DNA of 36,533 bases from Clostridia bacterium (GTDB lineage: Bacteria > Bacillota > Clostridia > Oscillospirales > CAG-272): NCBI GenBank assembly GCA_017556745.1, contig JAFYMF010000016.1, positions 1-36,533 on the forward strand. The letters run 5' to 3'. Position 1 is the first letter of the stretch. Each line of letters starts with the position of its first letter. The notes below the pieces were generated by a model. That model was not told the origin of the DNA and made no database searches. It saw nothing but the letters and a program-made list of their open reading frames with translations. A program made the position numbers and the translations under genes. Shown piece by piece: positions 1-8,520 of the stretch.

Positions 1-25
1 AATTCTATAACAACCAACGCATCCA

Positions 26-65
26 ATTAAAAACAAAACTGACACCACTTGAAAAGCGATGTCAG
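26..65 (-). terminator. Rho-independent terminator downstream of the MFS gene
   Basis: Read on the minus strand, a 10-bp stem (39-48 with 56-65, two G-U pairs) and a 7-nt loop are followed by a T-rich run (TTTTGTTTTTAATT). It lies about 95 nt past the stop of the MFS gene, so the transcript would carry a long 3' tail. Positions 66-160 hold no gene I can support. Confidence 0.55.
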
Positions 66-160
66 TATGTTGCTTAATATTTAATTTTATCTACCATAGT
101 GTCTGTTTTTGTACCGTCCGCACAAATTGGGGCAGTTCATTTTACATCCCGACGTTTTTT

Positions 161-1324
161 TTATCTGTTTATACGAGCTACTACCTCATGCATTATTGCC
201 ATAACAGCAAGTAAAACAAACAGGTACACAGGCAACAGTGAAATAGAGGTATAATCTGCAATTATACCGAACAGGGCAGGCATAAACATAAAACCTGTAT
301 ATGCAAATGCCATCTGTACACCGATCATTGCTTGCGATTTATCTTTTCCGAATATGGTAGGTGTCATATGTATGATGCACGGATAAACAGGCGCACATCC
401 CAGACCGACAACTGCAAAACCGATCAAAGCAAACACAGAGAAGCCCGGGAGGATCATAAATACAATACCGATAGCAGTTACAACTACCCCCAGTCGTATT
501 AATGTATGATCACTAAACTTCATGGCAAGGAACCCATTTGCAAACCTACCGAAGGTGATACCCAAATAGAACATACATGCAAAGCCTGCCGCCGCCTCGG
601 GAGTAAATAACCACTTTTGTACAAGGTAACTACTGGCCCACAGTGAGGCTGTTAACTCTAAAGAGCAATATGCGAAGAAATTTAAAAAACACGGAATTGC
701 ACCTTTAATCGCAAATATCTCTTTGAACGTCATCGGCTTATGCTCTACTGCTTCGCCGTCATCATTCGAGGTATCTATTCCTCTTTTCCAAAGAGGAATA
801 CTTATGAAGACGATAGTAGACAAAATTATCTGAATTATCGATACGATCAAATATCCATAACTCCAATTATTAAGCTTTATCAGTGCAAAACTCATAATAT
901 AGGGACTAATGGATGCACCGACGCCCCACATACAGTGAAGCCAACTCATATGCTGTGCCTTATAATGCAAAGCAACATAGTTATTTAAAATTGCATCCAC
1001 ACCGCCTGCACCAAATCCGTATGGGATCGCAAACAGAACAAGCATCCAGTACTGACTGCTAATAGAAAAACCAAACAGAGCAATAGCTGTAAGCGATACA
1101 CTTATTGCAGTGATCTTACCCGCACCGAATCTGTTAAGCAGTCTATCACTGAAAAGACTTGATAAAATAGTACCGATAAAGATGATGGTAGAAATATATC
1201 CTGCAAATGATACCGGCACGCTCATTTCTTCATGAAGAATCGGCCATGCTGATCCGAGAAGTGAGTCCGGCAACCCGAGGCTGATAAAACATATGTATAT
1301 AAGAACCAAAAGTAAACTTCCCAT
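161..1324 (-). CDS. MFS transporter
   Basis: A 387-residue polytopic membrane protein of the major facilitator superfamily with about 12 hydrophobic segments. The loop after the second helix has the MFS signature form (SDRLLNRFGAGK, about residues 59-70), and the N-terminal half has the SLGLPDSLLGSAWP and PYGFGAGGVD stretches seen in a Clostridia MFS subfamily annotated only as sugar- or drug-type. Substrate cannot be told from sequence. The ATG at 1324 is preceded by GGAAGG. It is monocistronic, with its own promoter (1361-1388) and terminator (26-65). A perfect palindrome over the -35 box suggests repression by a dedicated regulator, which is not encoded next to it. Confidence 0.9.
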   Translation of the reverse strand: MGSLLLVLIYICFISLGLPDSLLGSAWPILHEEMSVPVSFAGYISTIIFIGTILSSLFSDRLLNRFGAGKITAISVSLTAIALFGFSISSQYWMLVLFAIPYGFGAGGVDAILNNYVALHYKAQHMSWLHCMWGVGASISPYIMSFALIKLNNWSYGYLIVSIIQIILSTIVFISIPLWKRGIDTSNDDGEAVEHKPMTFKEIFAIKGAIPCFLNFFAYCSLELTASLWASSYLVQKWLFTPEAAAGFACMFYLGITFGRFANGFLAMKFSDHTLIRLGVVVTAIGIVFMILPGFSVFALIGFAVVGLGCAPVYPCIIHMTPTIFGKDKSQAMIGVQMAFAYTGFMFMPALFGIIADYTSISLLPVYLFVLLAVMAIMHEVVARINR

Positions 1325-1360
1325 TATAATAACCTTCCATGTTTTATGTCACAGTATATA

Positions 1361-1399
1361 ATTATACCATTTTTATAAAATAAAACAACTGTTTTATTT
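1361..1399 (-). promoter_or_regulatory. Promoter plus palindromic operator for the MFS gene
   Basis: On the minus strand TTGTTT (1383-1388) and TATAAT (1361-1366) are separated by 16 nt. A perfect inverted repeat with 10-bp arms and a 2-bp centre (AAATAAAACA at 1378-1387, TGTTTTATTT at 1390-1399) covers the -35 box, the expected geometry for a repressor site. No regulator gene is adjacent. Confidence 0.6.
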
Positions 1400-1532
1400 A
1401 AATTGTCACGTAAGCAGATAATTTTTATAAAAAGTAAATCAAAACAGGAGATTTAAAAACAAAAGTTATATCTATCGAATACATATAAACATTACTACAT
1501 AAAATTTAAGTAAAATTATTCGGACGGTATAT

Positions 1533-2060
1533 ATGAAACGAGATATTTCACTTTGGCAGCTTGGAGGATTTGCTTTATCTACCTTTGGCGGAACACTACT
1601 GCATTTTCTATATGACCTGACAAACAAAAGTATTTTTGCAGCCCCTTTCTCAGGAATAAATGAATCAACCTGGGAACACATGAAGCTTCTGTTCTTTCCT
1701 ATGTTTATTTTCTCGCTTTTGCAGAGCCGATTTTTCAAAGAATACAAAAATTATTGGTGTGTAAAATTATTTGGCATTATATCAGGGTTAGTACTGATAC
1801 CCATACTGTTTTACACCTATAACGGTGTAATCGGCAAATCACCCGACTGGGTCAACATTGCAATATTCTTTTTTTCTGCCGCACTGGCTTTCCTCTTAGA
1901 ATGGCGGCTTTTTAAAAATGACAGTTTAAAATGTAAGCGGCCTCATCTCGCGTTTGGGCTCATCTGCCTGATCGGTATATTGTTCGTGGTATTCACTTTT
2001 GTAACACCGGGGCTCGGTATCTTTCAAGATCCGCTGACGGGGACATACGGTTTAACATAA
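1533..2060 (+). CDS. DUF6512-like integral membrane protein
   Basis: A 175-residue membrane protein with about five hydrophobic segments. The N-terminal half contains GGTLLHFLYDLTNKS and NESTWEHMKLLFFP, which I recognise as the signature of the DUF6512 family in Firmicutes; its function is unknown. The ATG at 1533 has only a weak site (GGACGG, 5-nt spacing). The length fits the family. It may be transcribed alone. The next gene is 124 nt downstream behind its own promoter candidate. The family name rests on memory of the motif, not on a search. Confidence 0.75.
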   Translation: MKRDISLWQLGGFALSTFGGTLLHFLYDLTNKSIFAAPFSGINESTWEHMKLLFFPMFIFSLLQSRFFKEYKNYWCVKLFGIISGLVLIPILFYTYNGVIGKSPDWVNIAIFFFSAALAFLLEWRLFKNDSLKCKRPHLAFGLICLIGILFVVFTFVTPGLGIFQDPLTGTYGLT

Positions 2061-2078
2061 CAATATTACCCATAAACC

Positions 2079-2107
2079 TTGCAACGTAAATATTTTCATG
2101 GTACAAT
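2079..2107 (+). promoter_or_regulatory. Promoter for the GNAT gene at 2185
   Basis: TTGCAA (2079-2084) and TACAAT (2102-2107) with a 17-nt spacer, 78 nt before the GNAT start codon. Confidence 0.5.
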
Positions 2108-2184
2108 GAACTGAAAAAAAGTGAAAAATATAATTACCCATACCACAGGTAACCAAAAATCACCCGAGCACGAGGAACTGAAAA

Positions 2185-2838
2185 ATGGACAATATAACAA
2201 TTCGTTTGGAAACAGAAAAAGACTACCGAAAAGTTGAAGAATTGACCCGCGAAGCATTTTGGAACGTTTATGTACCGGGAGCAGCCGAGCATTATTTTGT
2301 ACACATGATGCGTTCTCATCCTGATTTTATCCCTCAGCTTGCTTTCGTACTTGAAAAGGACGGCGAGATCATCGGAAATATCATGTACACCAAGGCTTGG
2401 CTTGAAGATGAGAATGGCGAAAGAAAAGAGATCCTTTCCTTCGGTCCTCTTTGTGTTGTACCTAAATACCAAAGGCAGAAGTACGGAAAGATTCTTATTG
2501 AGCAATCCTTTGAGGAAGCCCGAAGGATGGGATATGACGTGAATATCAACTTCGGTAACCCCGGTAACTACGTCAGCCGCGGATTTGTCAGCTGCAAAAA
2601 GAAGAACGTCAGCTTTGTAGTAGACGGTAACTTTCCGACTGCGTTACTGGTAGCGGAGCTCGTTCCCGGTGTTCTTGACGGTAAAAAGTGGATGTACATT
2701 CCATCAACTGCCGCTGACTGCTGTGATGACACCGCGGCAGTGGAAGAGTTTGACAAGACTTTCCCCGAAAAGGAAAAGAAATGGATGCCAAGTCAAGAGG
2801 AATTCTATATTTACCGTCATTCGTCTGTTGTAAGGTAA
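2185..2838 (+). CDS. GNAT family N-acetyltransferase (YhbS-like)
   Basis: A 217-residue Gcn5-related acetyltransferase. The N-terminal part starts with the ITIRLETEKDY strand/helix typical of the fold. The acetyl-CoA loop lies around residues 93-103 (VPKYQRQKYGKIL, a QxxGxG/A-type motif in slightly diverged form), followed by EQSFEEARRMGYD and NFGNPGNYVSRGF, the pattern of the YhbS group in which the residue after helix 4 sits in GxPxYYxxxGF. The acceptor is unknown. The ATG follows GAGG with 9-nt spacing. A strong hairpin terminator closes the unit. Confidence 0.85.
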   Translation: MDNITIRLETEKDYRKVEELTREAFWNVYVPGAAEHYFVHMMRSHPDFIPQLAFVLEKDGEIIGNIMYTKAWLEDENGERKEILSFGPLCVVPKYQRQKYGKILIEQSFEEARRMGYDVNINFGNPGNYVSRGFVSCKKKNVSFVVDGNFPTALLVAELVPGVLDGKKWMYIPSTAADCCDDTAAVEEFDKTFPEKEKKWMPSQEEFYIYRHSSVVR

Positions 2839-2842
2839 ACGT

Positions 2843-2890
2843 AAAATCAGCCTTTGAGAAATCGAGAGATTTCCCAAAGGCTGATTTTTT
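2843..2890. terminator. Bidirectional terminator between the GNAT gene and the HTH/PAP2 remnant
   Basis: A long stem (AAATCAGCCTTT...AAAGGCTGATTT, with an inner AGAAATC/GATTTC part) and a GAGA loop, flanked by A-runs on the left and a T-run on the right. It can therefore serve both converging genes. Confidence 0.85.
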
Positions 2891-2901
2891 ATTTAAGTAT
2901 A

Positions 2902-3317
2902 TCATTTACTGAAGCATACATTATTGCTGACGAGGACGCCGCCGATGATATCTGTGATCCAATGCACACCTGACACAAGTCTGCCAATGACCATAAATGC
3001 GCTAAACACAGCAATCGCAATCTTTGTGCACCGTCTGGACATTTTATTCTTGATACATGTGTGTAGTTCTATCATAGCGATCAACATCACGCACATAACG
3101 AGCATTGTTGTTGACGAAGGATAGGATGCTTCCAAATATCCGTCAATGAACGTCGGTCTGCAATTAATAATCGCTTTTAATGAATCTATGTTGGGATAAC
3201 CTCTGTCTGATTCCCATTTTGAGACCGCAGTACGTGTGACGTAGATCTTTTCCTCAAGTTCGTCTTGCGTTAAACCGCTGTCTGTACGTAACTTTTTTAT
3301 TTTCCACCAAATGTCAT
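2902..3317 (-). pseudogene. Broken fusion of an XRE-type HTH regulator and a PAP2 phosphatase fragment
   Basis: The well-placed start is ATG at 3317, 7 nt after GGAGG (3325-3329), but this frame reads six codons (MTFGGK) and stops at 3297-3299. One frame over, a typical XRE helix-turn-helix runs on (KIKKLRTDSGLTQDE, VTRTAVSKWE, GYPNIDSLKAI), so one base appears lost just after the start. After SLKAI the sequence jumps into the C-terminal half of a PAP2 protein: EASYPSSTTMLV (C2-like motif) and GRLVSGVHWITDIIGG (C3 motif). The N-terminal C1 motif is absent. Near the 3' end another frame reads SSAIMYASVNDILK and stops at 2889, which looks like a more natural PAP2 tail, so a second frameshift is possible. 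I read this as decayed, made by a deletion that joined two genes. Confidence 0.7.
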
Positions 3318-3345
3318 AATATGTCCTCCATATCTTTGCGAAACC

Positions 3346-3374
3346 ATTATAACATATATTCTTTGTCAAGTCAC
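3346..3374 (-). promoter_or_regulatory. Promoter of the HTH/PAP2 remnant
   Basis: GTGACT (3369-3374) and TATAAT (3346-3351) with a 17-nt spacer. A TTGACA at 3364-3369 is only 12 nt from the -10 box. Transcription would begin near 3339, which rules out translation starts upstream of that and supports the ATG at 3317 as the ancestral start. Confidence 0.45.
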
Positions 3375-3457
3375 GATACTATCCGTCACGTCAGCGTTTC
3401 TTATAAACAACAAGCTCCGGATTTTCACCGAATTAACATTCAGATGAATTCCTATTA

Positions 3458-5728
3458 TCAGATCGTGAGATCGAAGGTCTCTCTTCCGTCCACGTGAGGA
3501 ATGAAGTGCTTTTCATTCTTTGTGATGGTGATATTATATTTACATCCGCGGAAAACACGAGTGATCTTTGCAGGTAACATTTCACTGCTCAGGCATGGGT
3601 CGATCTCAAGACCATCCCATTTTGCTTTTACACCGAACATATACTGAGTAACGGCAACGTACATCCAGGTTGCCGTTCCGGTAAGCCAGGAAACGTTTGC
3701 AAGACCGAACTTATCACTTTCGGGGCCGAAAATATTTGACGCATATACGTACGGCTCTGCCTTGTATCTCCATTCACCTGCAGTCTTCTGTGCAATCATC
3801 GGCAAAAGCTGATGATAATACTTATACGCATTTTCGGGACGTCTCAACATACATTCCGCAATGATCGCCCAAGTATTTGCGTGACAGAACACACTGCCGT
3901 TTTCACCGCATCCCTTGTTATAATGGGTAAGAGGATCCTCCTTTGACGGATAATCCTGCATAGAGGGATGTATTTTCTTAATGCCAAGATCAGTATCAAG
4001 ATACTTCTTGACATTGTCCATTGCTTCTTCCGCTTTTTCACCCATGCCGCTGATAACCGCCCAGCTCTGAGTATTGAGCCAGATCTTTGCCTGTGGCTCA
4101 TTTTCGGAGCCAATGAATCTGCCATCGTCGGTGATACAGCGTCTGTACCAATGACCGTCCCAAGCAACATCATTGACAAGCTTTTTCTGTGACTCGTAAA
4201 TATCAAGATAATACTGTCCTCTCTCGCCCTTCAGGTCAGCGATCTCCGCTATCATTCTGAGAACAGTACCGAACTGCATGCTTGTCCAGATGCTTTCACC
4301 TTTACCCTTACGGCATACCTTGAACAGCATATCGTTCCAGTCGGAGCAAAGCATAAGCGGGAAACCGTTCTCACCGAGATTTGCAAGACAAAATTCAATG
4401 GACTTCTTGATATGTTCCCAAACTGTAGCGCTTCCGCCGTCGTAGAATTCTACTACCTCGTCAAGATATTCAAGGCTGCCCTCTTCCATCAAAATGTGGT
4501 AGCAGGTCATAACAAGCCACAGATGGTTGTCAGAGTGAATACGTGTAACAGGCTCCCAACCCTCGGTGGGGAAGCAGTAGTGGTTACAGTGACCGTCATT
4601 ATACTGCTGAGAGAAAAGCAGATTAAGCTTATCCTTTGCGCGGCGTGTATCAAAGGGTACCATAGAAAGGATATCCTGAGCAGTATCGCGCACGCCTATT
4701 CCGCGGAAGGTACCTGTCGCATAATAGCTGATGTTTCGGGAGAAACGGAAATTTCGCTCTGCCTGATATGGGTTCCAGATATTGACCATGGTCTTTACGT
4801 CCTCGTCGGGGACATCGCACTGGAATCTGGAAAGATAGTTATCCCAGAACTTTGCAAGACCAGCATAGGATTTTTCCACAAAACCCTCACTGCGGCAATT
4901 AAGAACACTTGCTTTGATCTCTTCTTCTGTCATTGCGGTACCAAGGAAGATATTAACGGTCTTTTCCTCGCCTGCAATGAGATCAAGGTCAAGCTGGAGC
5001 GCAAAGCAGGGGTCGCCGCCGTAAAGTGTGGAATTCGAGCACTTTCCTTCTTCAATACACTTAGGATTTTCTTCACTTCTGTAAGCGCCGACAAACTCAT
5101 CTCTGTCACAGTCAAATGCAGTAACAGGAACGTTAGCGGCAAAATATACGAGGGGAGTCTCATCGGGCTTAGACTGTGTTTCCACACCGTATTTATAAAC
5201 CAAAATATCGTCAAGATTATAGCAAGCAAGCTGGTGCTTGTTGTAGCACTGCCACTGCAGCTCCCGCATGAACTCCATCATACCGAGCTCTACAAAGGGA
5301 AATACAGTAATCTTTTTGTCAACGTCGGAGGAGATCTTCAAATTCCAGATCAACGCGTTTTCGTATTCACCTACGAAATAACGTGCGGTAACGGACACTC
5401 CGTTCTTCTCTGCTTCGAAACGGGTATATCCCATACCGTGTGTGGATGACCATTTTTCAGGCTTGGATTTACAGGGCTCATTTGTAGGACACCAGAAATC
5501 GTCCCCGTCCTTTATATAGGTATAGAATCCGCTTCTGTCAGTAGGAATGTGAAAGAATCTGTAGTGGTTGATACGCCAGATCTGGGGAGACTTATAGAAT
5601 GCAACACCGCCGCCTGCCTGACTCATCATAGTATGGAATGTACCGTTTGACAGATAATTCATCCACGGTGTGGGGGGATTTGATTTACTGAAGCGAATCT
5701 CTCGCTCATCATTGTAAAATTTATACAT
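3458..5728 (-). CDS. GH94-type disaccharide phosphorylase (cellobiose/chitobiose phosphorylase family)
   Basis: A 756-residue glycoside hydrolase family 94 protein (former glycosyltransferase 36), predicted to cleave a beta-linked disaccharide with phosphate into a sugar-1-phosphate and a free sugar in the cytoplasm. There is no signal peptide. Visible family landmarks, numbered from the ATG at 5728: TPWMNYLS and GGGVAFYK near residues 20-46 (N-terminal beta-sandwich), then in the (alpha/alpha)6 barrel GIGVRDTAQDIL (about 343-354), HSDNHLWL (398-405), SDWND (462-466, catalytic acid region), LNTQSWAVI and ENGSVFCHANTWA. The start has GAGGTGG 5 nt upstream; a GTG at 5737 lies too close to it. 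Specificity (cellobiose, laminaribiose, chitobiose, other) cannot be settled. It has its own promoter and is divergent from the serine hydrolase. Confidence 0.88.
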   Translation of the reverse strand: MYKFYNDEREIRFSKSNPPTPWMNYLSNGTFHTMMSQAGGGVAFYKSPQIWRINHYRFFHIPTDRSGFYTYIKDGDDFWCPTNEPCKSKPEKWSSTHGMGYTRFEAEKNGVSVTARYFVGEYENALIWNLKISSDVDKKITVFPFVELGMMEFMRELQWQCYNKHQLACYNLDDILVYKYGVETQSKPDETPLVYFAANVPVTAFDCDRDEFVGAYRSEENPKCIEEGKCSNSTLYGGDPCFALQLDLDLIAGEEKTVNIFLGTAMTEEEIKASVLNCRSEGFVEKSYAGLAKFWDNYLSRFQCDVPDEDVKTMVNIWNPYQAERNFRFSRNISYYATGTFRGIGVRDTAQDILSMVPFDTRRAKDKLNLLFSQQYNDGHCNHYCFPTEGWEPVTRIHSDNHLWLVMTCYHILMEEGSLEYLDEVVEFYDGGSATVWEHIKKSIEFCLANLGENGFPLMLCSDWNDMLFKVCRKGKGESIWTSMQFGTVLRMIAEIADLKGERGQYYLDIYESQKKLVNDVAWDGHWYRRCITDDGRFIGSENEPQAKIWLNTQSWAVISGMGEKAEEAMDNVKKYLDTDLGIKKIHPSMQDYPSKEDPLTHYNKGCGENGSVFCHANTWAIIAECMLRRPENAYKYYHQLLPMIAQKTAGEWRYKAEPYVYASNIFGPESDKFGLANVSWLTGTATWMYVAVTQYMFGVKAKWDGLEIDPCLSSEMLPAKITRVFRGCKYNITITKNEKHFIPHVDGRETFDLTI

Positions 5729-5818
5729 AATTGCCACCTCGTTTTTGATACGATATTAAGAATATAAAACCATCACAGAATACGGTTTTTAGTATATTTT
5801 AACAACTGTTACAAGGTT

Positions 5819-5848
5819 ATTATATCATATAGAGTCAAGACTTTTCAA
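5819..5848 (-). promoter_or_regulatory. Promoter of the GH94 gene
   Basis: TTGAAA (5843-5848) and TATAAT (5819-5824) with an 18-nt spacer, about 90 nt before the start codon. The leader contains a short inverted repeat (TAAC-N4-GTTA near 5800-5812) that could be an operator. Confidence 0.55.
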
Positions 5849-5932
5849 CACAGTCTCAAAAATGTTTGGAATTGTTTACAAAATCATCTTACCGTCCGAA
5901 TATACTCCATCTGTTGTCCTTTTTCATTTTTA

Positions 5933-5961
5933 TTGAAATATTCACATTTGCATGCTATAAT
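5933..5961 (+). promoter_or_regulatory. Promoter of the serine hydrolase gene
   Basis: TTGAAA (5933-5938) and an extended TGC-TATAAT (-10 at 5956-5961) with a 17-nt spacer, about 60 nt before the ATG. Confidence 0.65.
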
Positions 5962-6021
5962 GTACCCATCGTAAAATGGTCCGACGTATTTTTAAAATAA
6001 ATCAGTCACAGGAGTCATGTT

Positions 6022-7515
6022 ATGCTTAAAGAAAACGATATTATAGGCTATACTACACCCGAGCAAGCCGGTGTTTCCTCAAAAAATATTGAAAAATTGA
6101 TCCATATTCTTGAAGGAACCGGAATGGCTCTTCACGATGTGATCATCGCAAGGGGTAACGATATTCTTTTTGAATGCTACTGGGCACCATATCACAATGA
6201 ATATCTTCACCGTATGTATTCAATAACCAAAAGCTACGTGTCTCTTGCCATCGGTTTTCTTGAGCAGGATGGGCTCATTGACCTCGACGATCCTATGGAA
6301 AAGTATTTTGCAGAGGAGCTGAAGGCTCAGCCCGATATGAATCAGCACAACCAGACTATTCGTCACATGCTGATGATGAGTACCGCAAAGCCTCCGAGAA
6401 CATGGAGAGGACTGCACCCCAAGGACTGGGTCAAGCACTATTTCTCAAATCCTCTTGAGGGGACTCGTCCTTCGGGTACCGCATGGAAATACGACTCTAT
6501 CGGTTCACACGTTCTTGGCGCACTTGTTGAGCGCGTCACCGGTAAAACCTTTATGGATTACCTCAGAGAAAAGCTGCTTAGAAAGATCGGATTCTCCGAA
6601 GAAGCATACTGTCTAAAGGCACCCGGAGGACACTCCTGGATGGATGCAGGACTTCTCTGCCGTCCCACAGACCTTCTCAGAACCATCAGATTTCTGCTCA
6701 ACGGCGGAAGCTGGAACGGTGAACAGATACTGAACCGCGAATACGTTAAGGCCGCTACCTCAAAGCAGATCGACAATGCTCTCCCCGGAGCAATTCCGTG
6801 CAGATGCCACGGTTACGGTTACCAGATATGGAAATGCCGTCAGGATTCCTTCTTCTTTTCGGGAATGCATACCCAGATCGCCCTGGGCGTACCCGGAAAA
6901 GATTTCATCTTGATCTTCAACGGAGATTGCTTCGACAAATACTATGACGAAAAACAGACGCTTCTCGATGCCTTCTTTGACCTTATAGTAAACGCCGCAT
7001 CCGATACCCCCCTACCCGAGGACAAAGAGGCGCTTGATAAGCTGAATGAATATACAAAAGACCTGAAGCTTATTACCGCAAAGGGTGAAAAGCACTCAGA
7101 AAAAGAACATCAGATAAATAACGTAACTTACAAGATGGACGAAAACCCTATGGCCATCACCGATATACGTTTCACCTTTGACGGTGAAAAGGGATGCTTC
7201 TGCTACACCAACGCTCAGGGATACAAGGAGCTTCCATTCGGTATGGGATACAATGAATTCGGACTATTCCCCGAGGAGGGGTATTCCAAAGAAGTAGCCT
7301 CTGAATATGCCCCCGGTAACTACTATAAGTGTGCCGCATCCGGTGCCTGGGTCGATGAGAACACACTTCACATTATAGCTCAGATAATCGACACTTATCT
7401 CGGTTCTCTCCATATTACCGTTAAATTCGGCGACGGAGAGATCAACGTTGATATGTTCAAGGACGCAGAGGATTATATGAACGAATACCGTGGCGAGGCC
7501 GCGGGCAGAGCATAA
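6022..7515 (+). CDS. Class C beta-lactamase-fold serine hydrolase
   Basis: A 497-residue protein of the beta-lactamase / penicillin-binding-protein-like serine hydrolase superfamily. The catalytic S-x-x-K motif is SITK at residues 67-70, the second motif is Y157-D-S159, and the third region is FSGMHTQIALG, where the usual K-T-G or H-T-G reads M-H-T-Q. The catalytic domain ends near residue 325, and about 170 further residues form a beta-rich C-terminal domain as in many esterase or peptidase relatives. There is no signal peptide, so it is probably cytoplasmic and not a resistance lactamase. The ATG at 6022 follows AGGAG with 7-nt spacing. The natural substrate is unknown. Its position opposite a GH94 phosphorylase hints at carbohydrate-ester or cell-wall fragment processing, but that is inference. 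Confidence 0.82.
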   Translation: MLKENDIIGYTTPEQAGVSSKNIEKLIHILEGTGMALHDVIIARGNDILFECYWAPYHNEYLHRMYSITKSYVSLAIGFLEQDGLIDLDDPMEKYFAEELKAQPDMNQHNQTIRHMLMMSTAKPPRTWRGLHPKDWVKHYFSNPLEGTRPSGTAWKYDSIGSHVLGALVERVTGKTFMDYLREKLLRKIGFSEEAYCLKAPGGHSWMDAGLLCRPTDLLRTIRFLLNGGSWNGEQILNREYVKAATSKQIDNALPGAIPCRCHGYGYQIWKCRQDSFFFSGMHTQIALGVPGKDFILIFNGDCFDKYYDEKQTLLDAFFDLIVNAASDTPLPEDKEALDKLNEYTKDLKLITAKGEKHSEKEHQINNVTYKMDENPMAITDIRFTFDGEKGCFCYTNAQGYKELPFGMGYNEFGLFPEEGYSKEVASEYAPGNYYKCAASGAWVDENTLHIIAQIIDTYLGSLHITVKFGDGEINVDMFKDAEDYMNEYRGEAAGRA

Positions 7516-7545
7516 GAGCAAGTACTACATGTTACTAATTACTAA

Positions 7546-7580
7546 AAAATGGCTGTCTCTTTGAGACAGCCATTTTCATT
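7546..7580. terminator. Bidirectional terminator between serine hydrolase and DUF4037 gene
   Basis: A perfect 14-bp stem (7546-7559 with 7563-7576), core GGCTGTCTC/GAGACAGCC, with a 3-nt loop and T-runs on both strands. Its core resembles the hairpin at 24257-24293. Confidence 0.9.
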
Positions 7581-7581
7581 T

Positions 7582-8520
7582 TTACACCCCATATAGGATA
7601 TGCATTGTCCTTAAATTGGAATCAGTAATTAAATCATTTACCGAATAGGCATGCCCCTCTGCTTCGTCACCTGAATATCGGGTAAGTTTATCACTTGTCA
7701 GCTCTTGTGCCACACGGTGGCATATATCCTCAATGTACTCCTGCTTTTTTATTCTTTCTTCTCCGTTACCGCTGGAGATAAGGTATTCAAGAGTCTTTGA
7801 GAGCTCACTTAACCGAGGAAGATCAGACAGAGCTCTGAACGTCCATTTGTAATAGGGTAAATAAATCTTGTTTATAAGGAAAATAACACTCAGTGTGCTT
7901 TTTACAAACTCAGTAACCGATAACTGCGCCGCTCCGGTATCACCTCGGGAAAGACATCTCGGATAGTTATACTGTCCCGACTGACCCATAAGAAGAAGAT
8001 GACCTGCCAGCTTTTTCAGTCTCACGTTTTCAGGGAAATAGCTAAGGTGCTTTCTTACAGCAGAAAAGTGACCAAGTGGATCGCTGAATATCTTTCCGTT
8101 TGTTGCTTCGGCTAAGGATTGCTCGGGGATAAAAAAGTAATCCTTTTCACTGAGTTGTCCATCCTCTGTCCCGGTTTTCTCTTTTAAAAAATCACCGATC
8201 CGTATTACACCGTGTCTCTGTCCGCCCACGGGATTAACGGTATTTCTTCTGCATCCCATAAATTCCCTAGGAAGCGAGTTATATGCTCTTTCAAGTGCAA
8301 AAGCACATCGACTGTCAATAATACTCTCATCGGGAATAAAAAGACAAAATCCGGGTTCGAAATCGTGGTCGACAGACAGCGCATCATCATATCCAAAGCA
8401 CTCAGACCCACTTCCGCAAAGGCCTACGGCGATATATTTTTCCACCCCGGAAAACTTTTCCCGTATCATCTGTGCACCGTATTCAAGATAAAATTTCTCT
8501 GCAAGCTCAAGCCCCTTCAT
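7582..8520 (-). CDS. DUF4037 nucleotidyltransferase-like protein
   Basis: A 312-residue cytoplasmic protein. The N-terminal domain has the layout of a Pol-beta-type nucleotidyltransferase: GSGS at 36-39, then D51-H-D53 about a dozen residues on. The middle and C-terminal parts (NPRCLSRGD-like stretch, DLPRLSELSKTLEYL) match what I know as DUF4037. No substrate is known for the family. The start is ATG at 8520, preceded by GAGGAAAATAT; an open frame extends upstream to 8643 but has no ribosome binding site. The start lies 14 nt inside the preceding TPR gene, so the two are probably translationally coupled. No HEPN-like partner is present, so a classical MNT/HEPN toxin-antitoxin is not supported. 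Confidence 0.8.
   Translation of the reverse strand: MKGLELAEKFYLEYGAQMIREKFSGVEKYIAVGLCGSGSECFGYDDALSVDHDFEPGFCLFIPDESIIDSRCAFALERAYNSLPREFMGCRRNTVNPVGGQRHGVIRIGDFLKEKTGTEDGQLSEKDYFFIPEQSLAEATNGKIFSDPLGHFSAVRKHLSYFPENVRLKKLAGHLLLMGQSGQYNYPRCLSRGDTGAAQLSVTEFVKSTLSVIFLINKIYLPYYKWTFRALSDLPRLSELSKTLEYLISSGNGEERIKKQEYIEDICHRVAQELTSDKLTRYSGDEAEGHAYSVNDLITDSNLRTMHILYGV

Noticed and set aside
66..160. A 17-codon minus-strand frame (MNCPNLCGRY...) between the MFS gene and its terminator
   Set aside because: No ribosome binding site and no support beyond an ATG and two cysteines.
4412..5449. A 345-codon open frame on the + strand inside the GH94 gene
   Set aside because: It is antisense to a protein with clear family motifs, has no ribosome binding site or recognisable sequence, and reflects codon bias of the real gene.
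6022..7515. Antibiotic-resistance beta-lactamase
   Set aside because: No signal peptide, a large extra C-terminal domain and an altered third motif; it fits the broader esterase/peptidase group.
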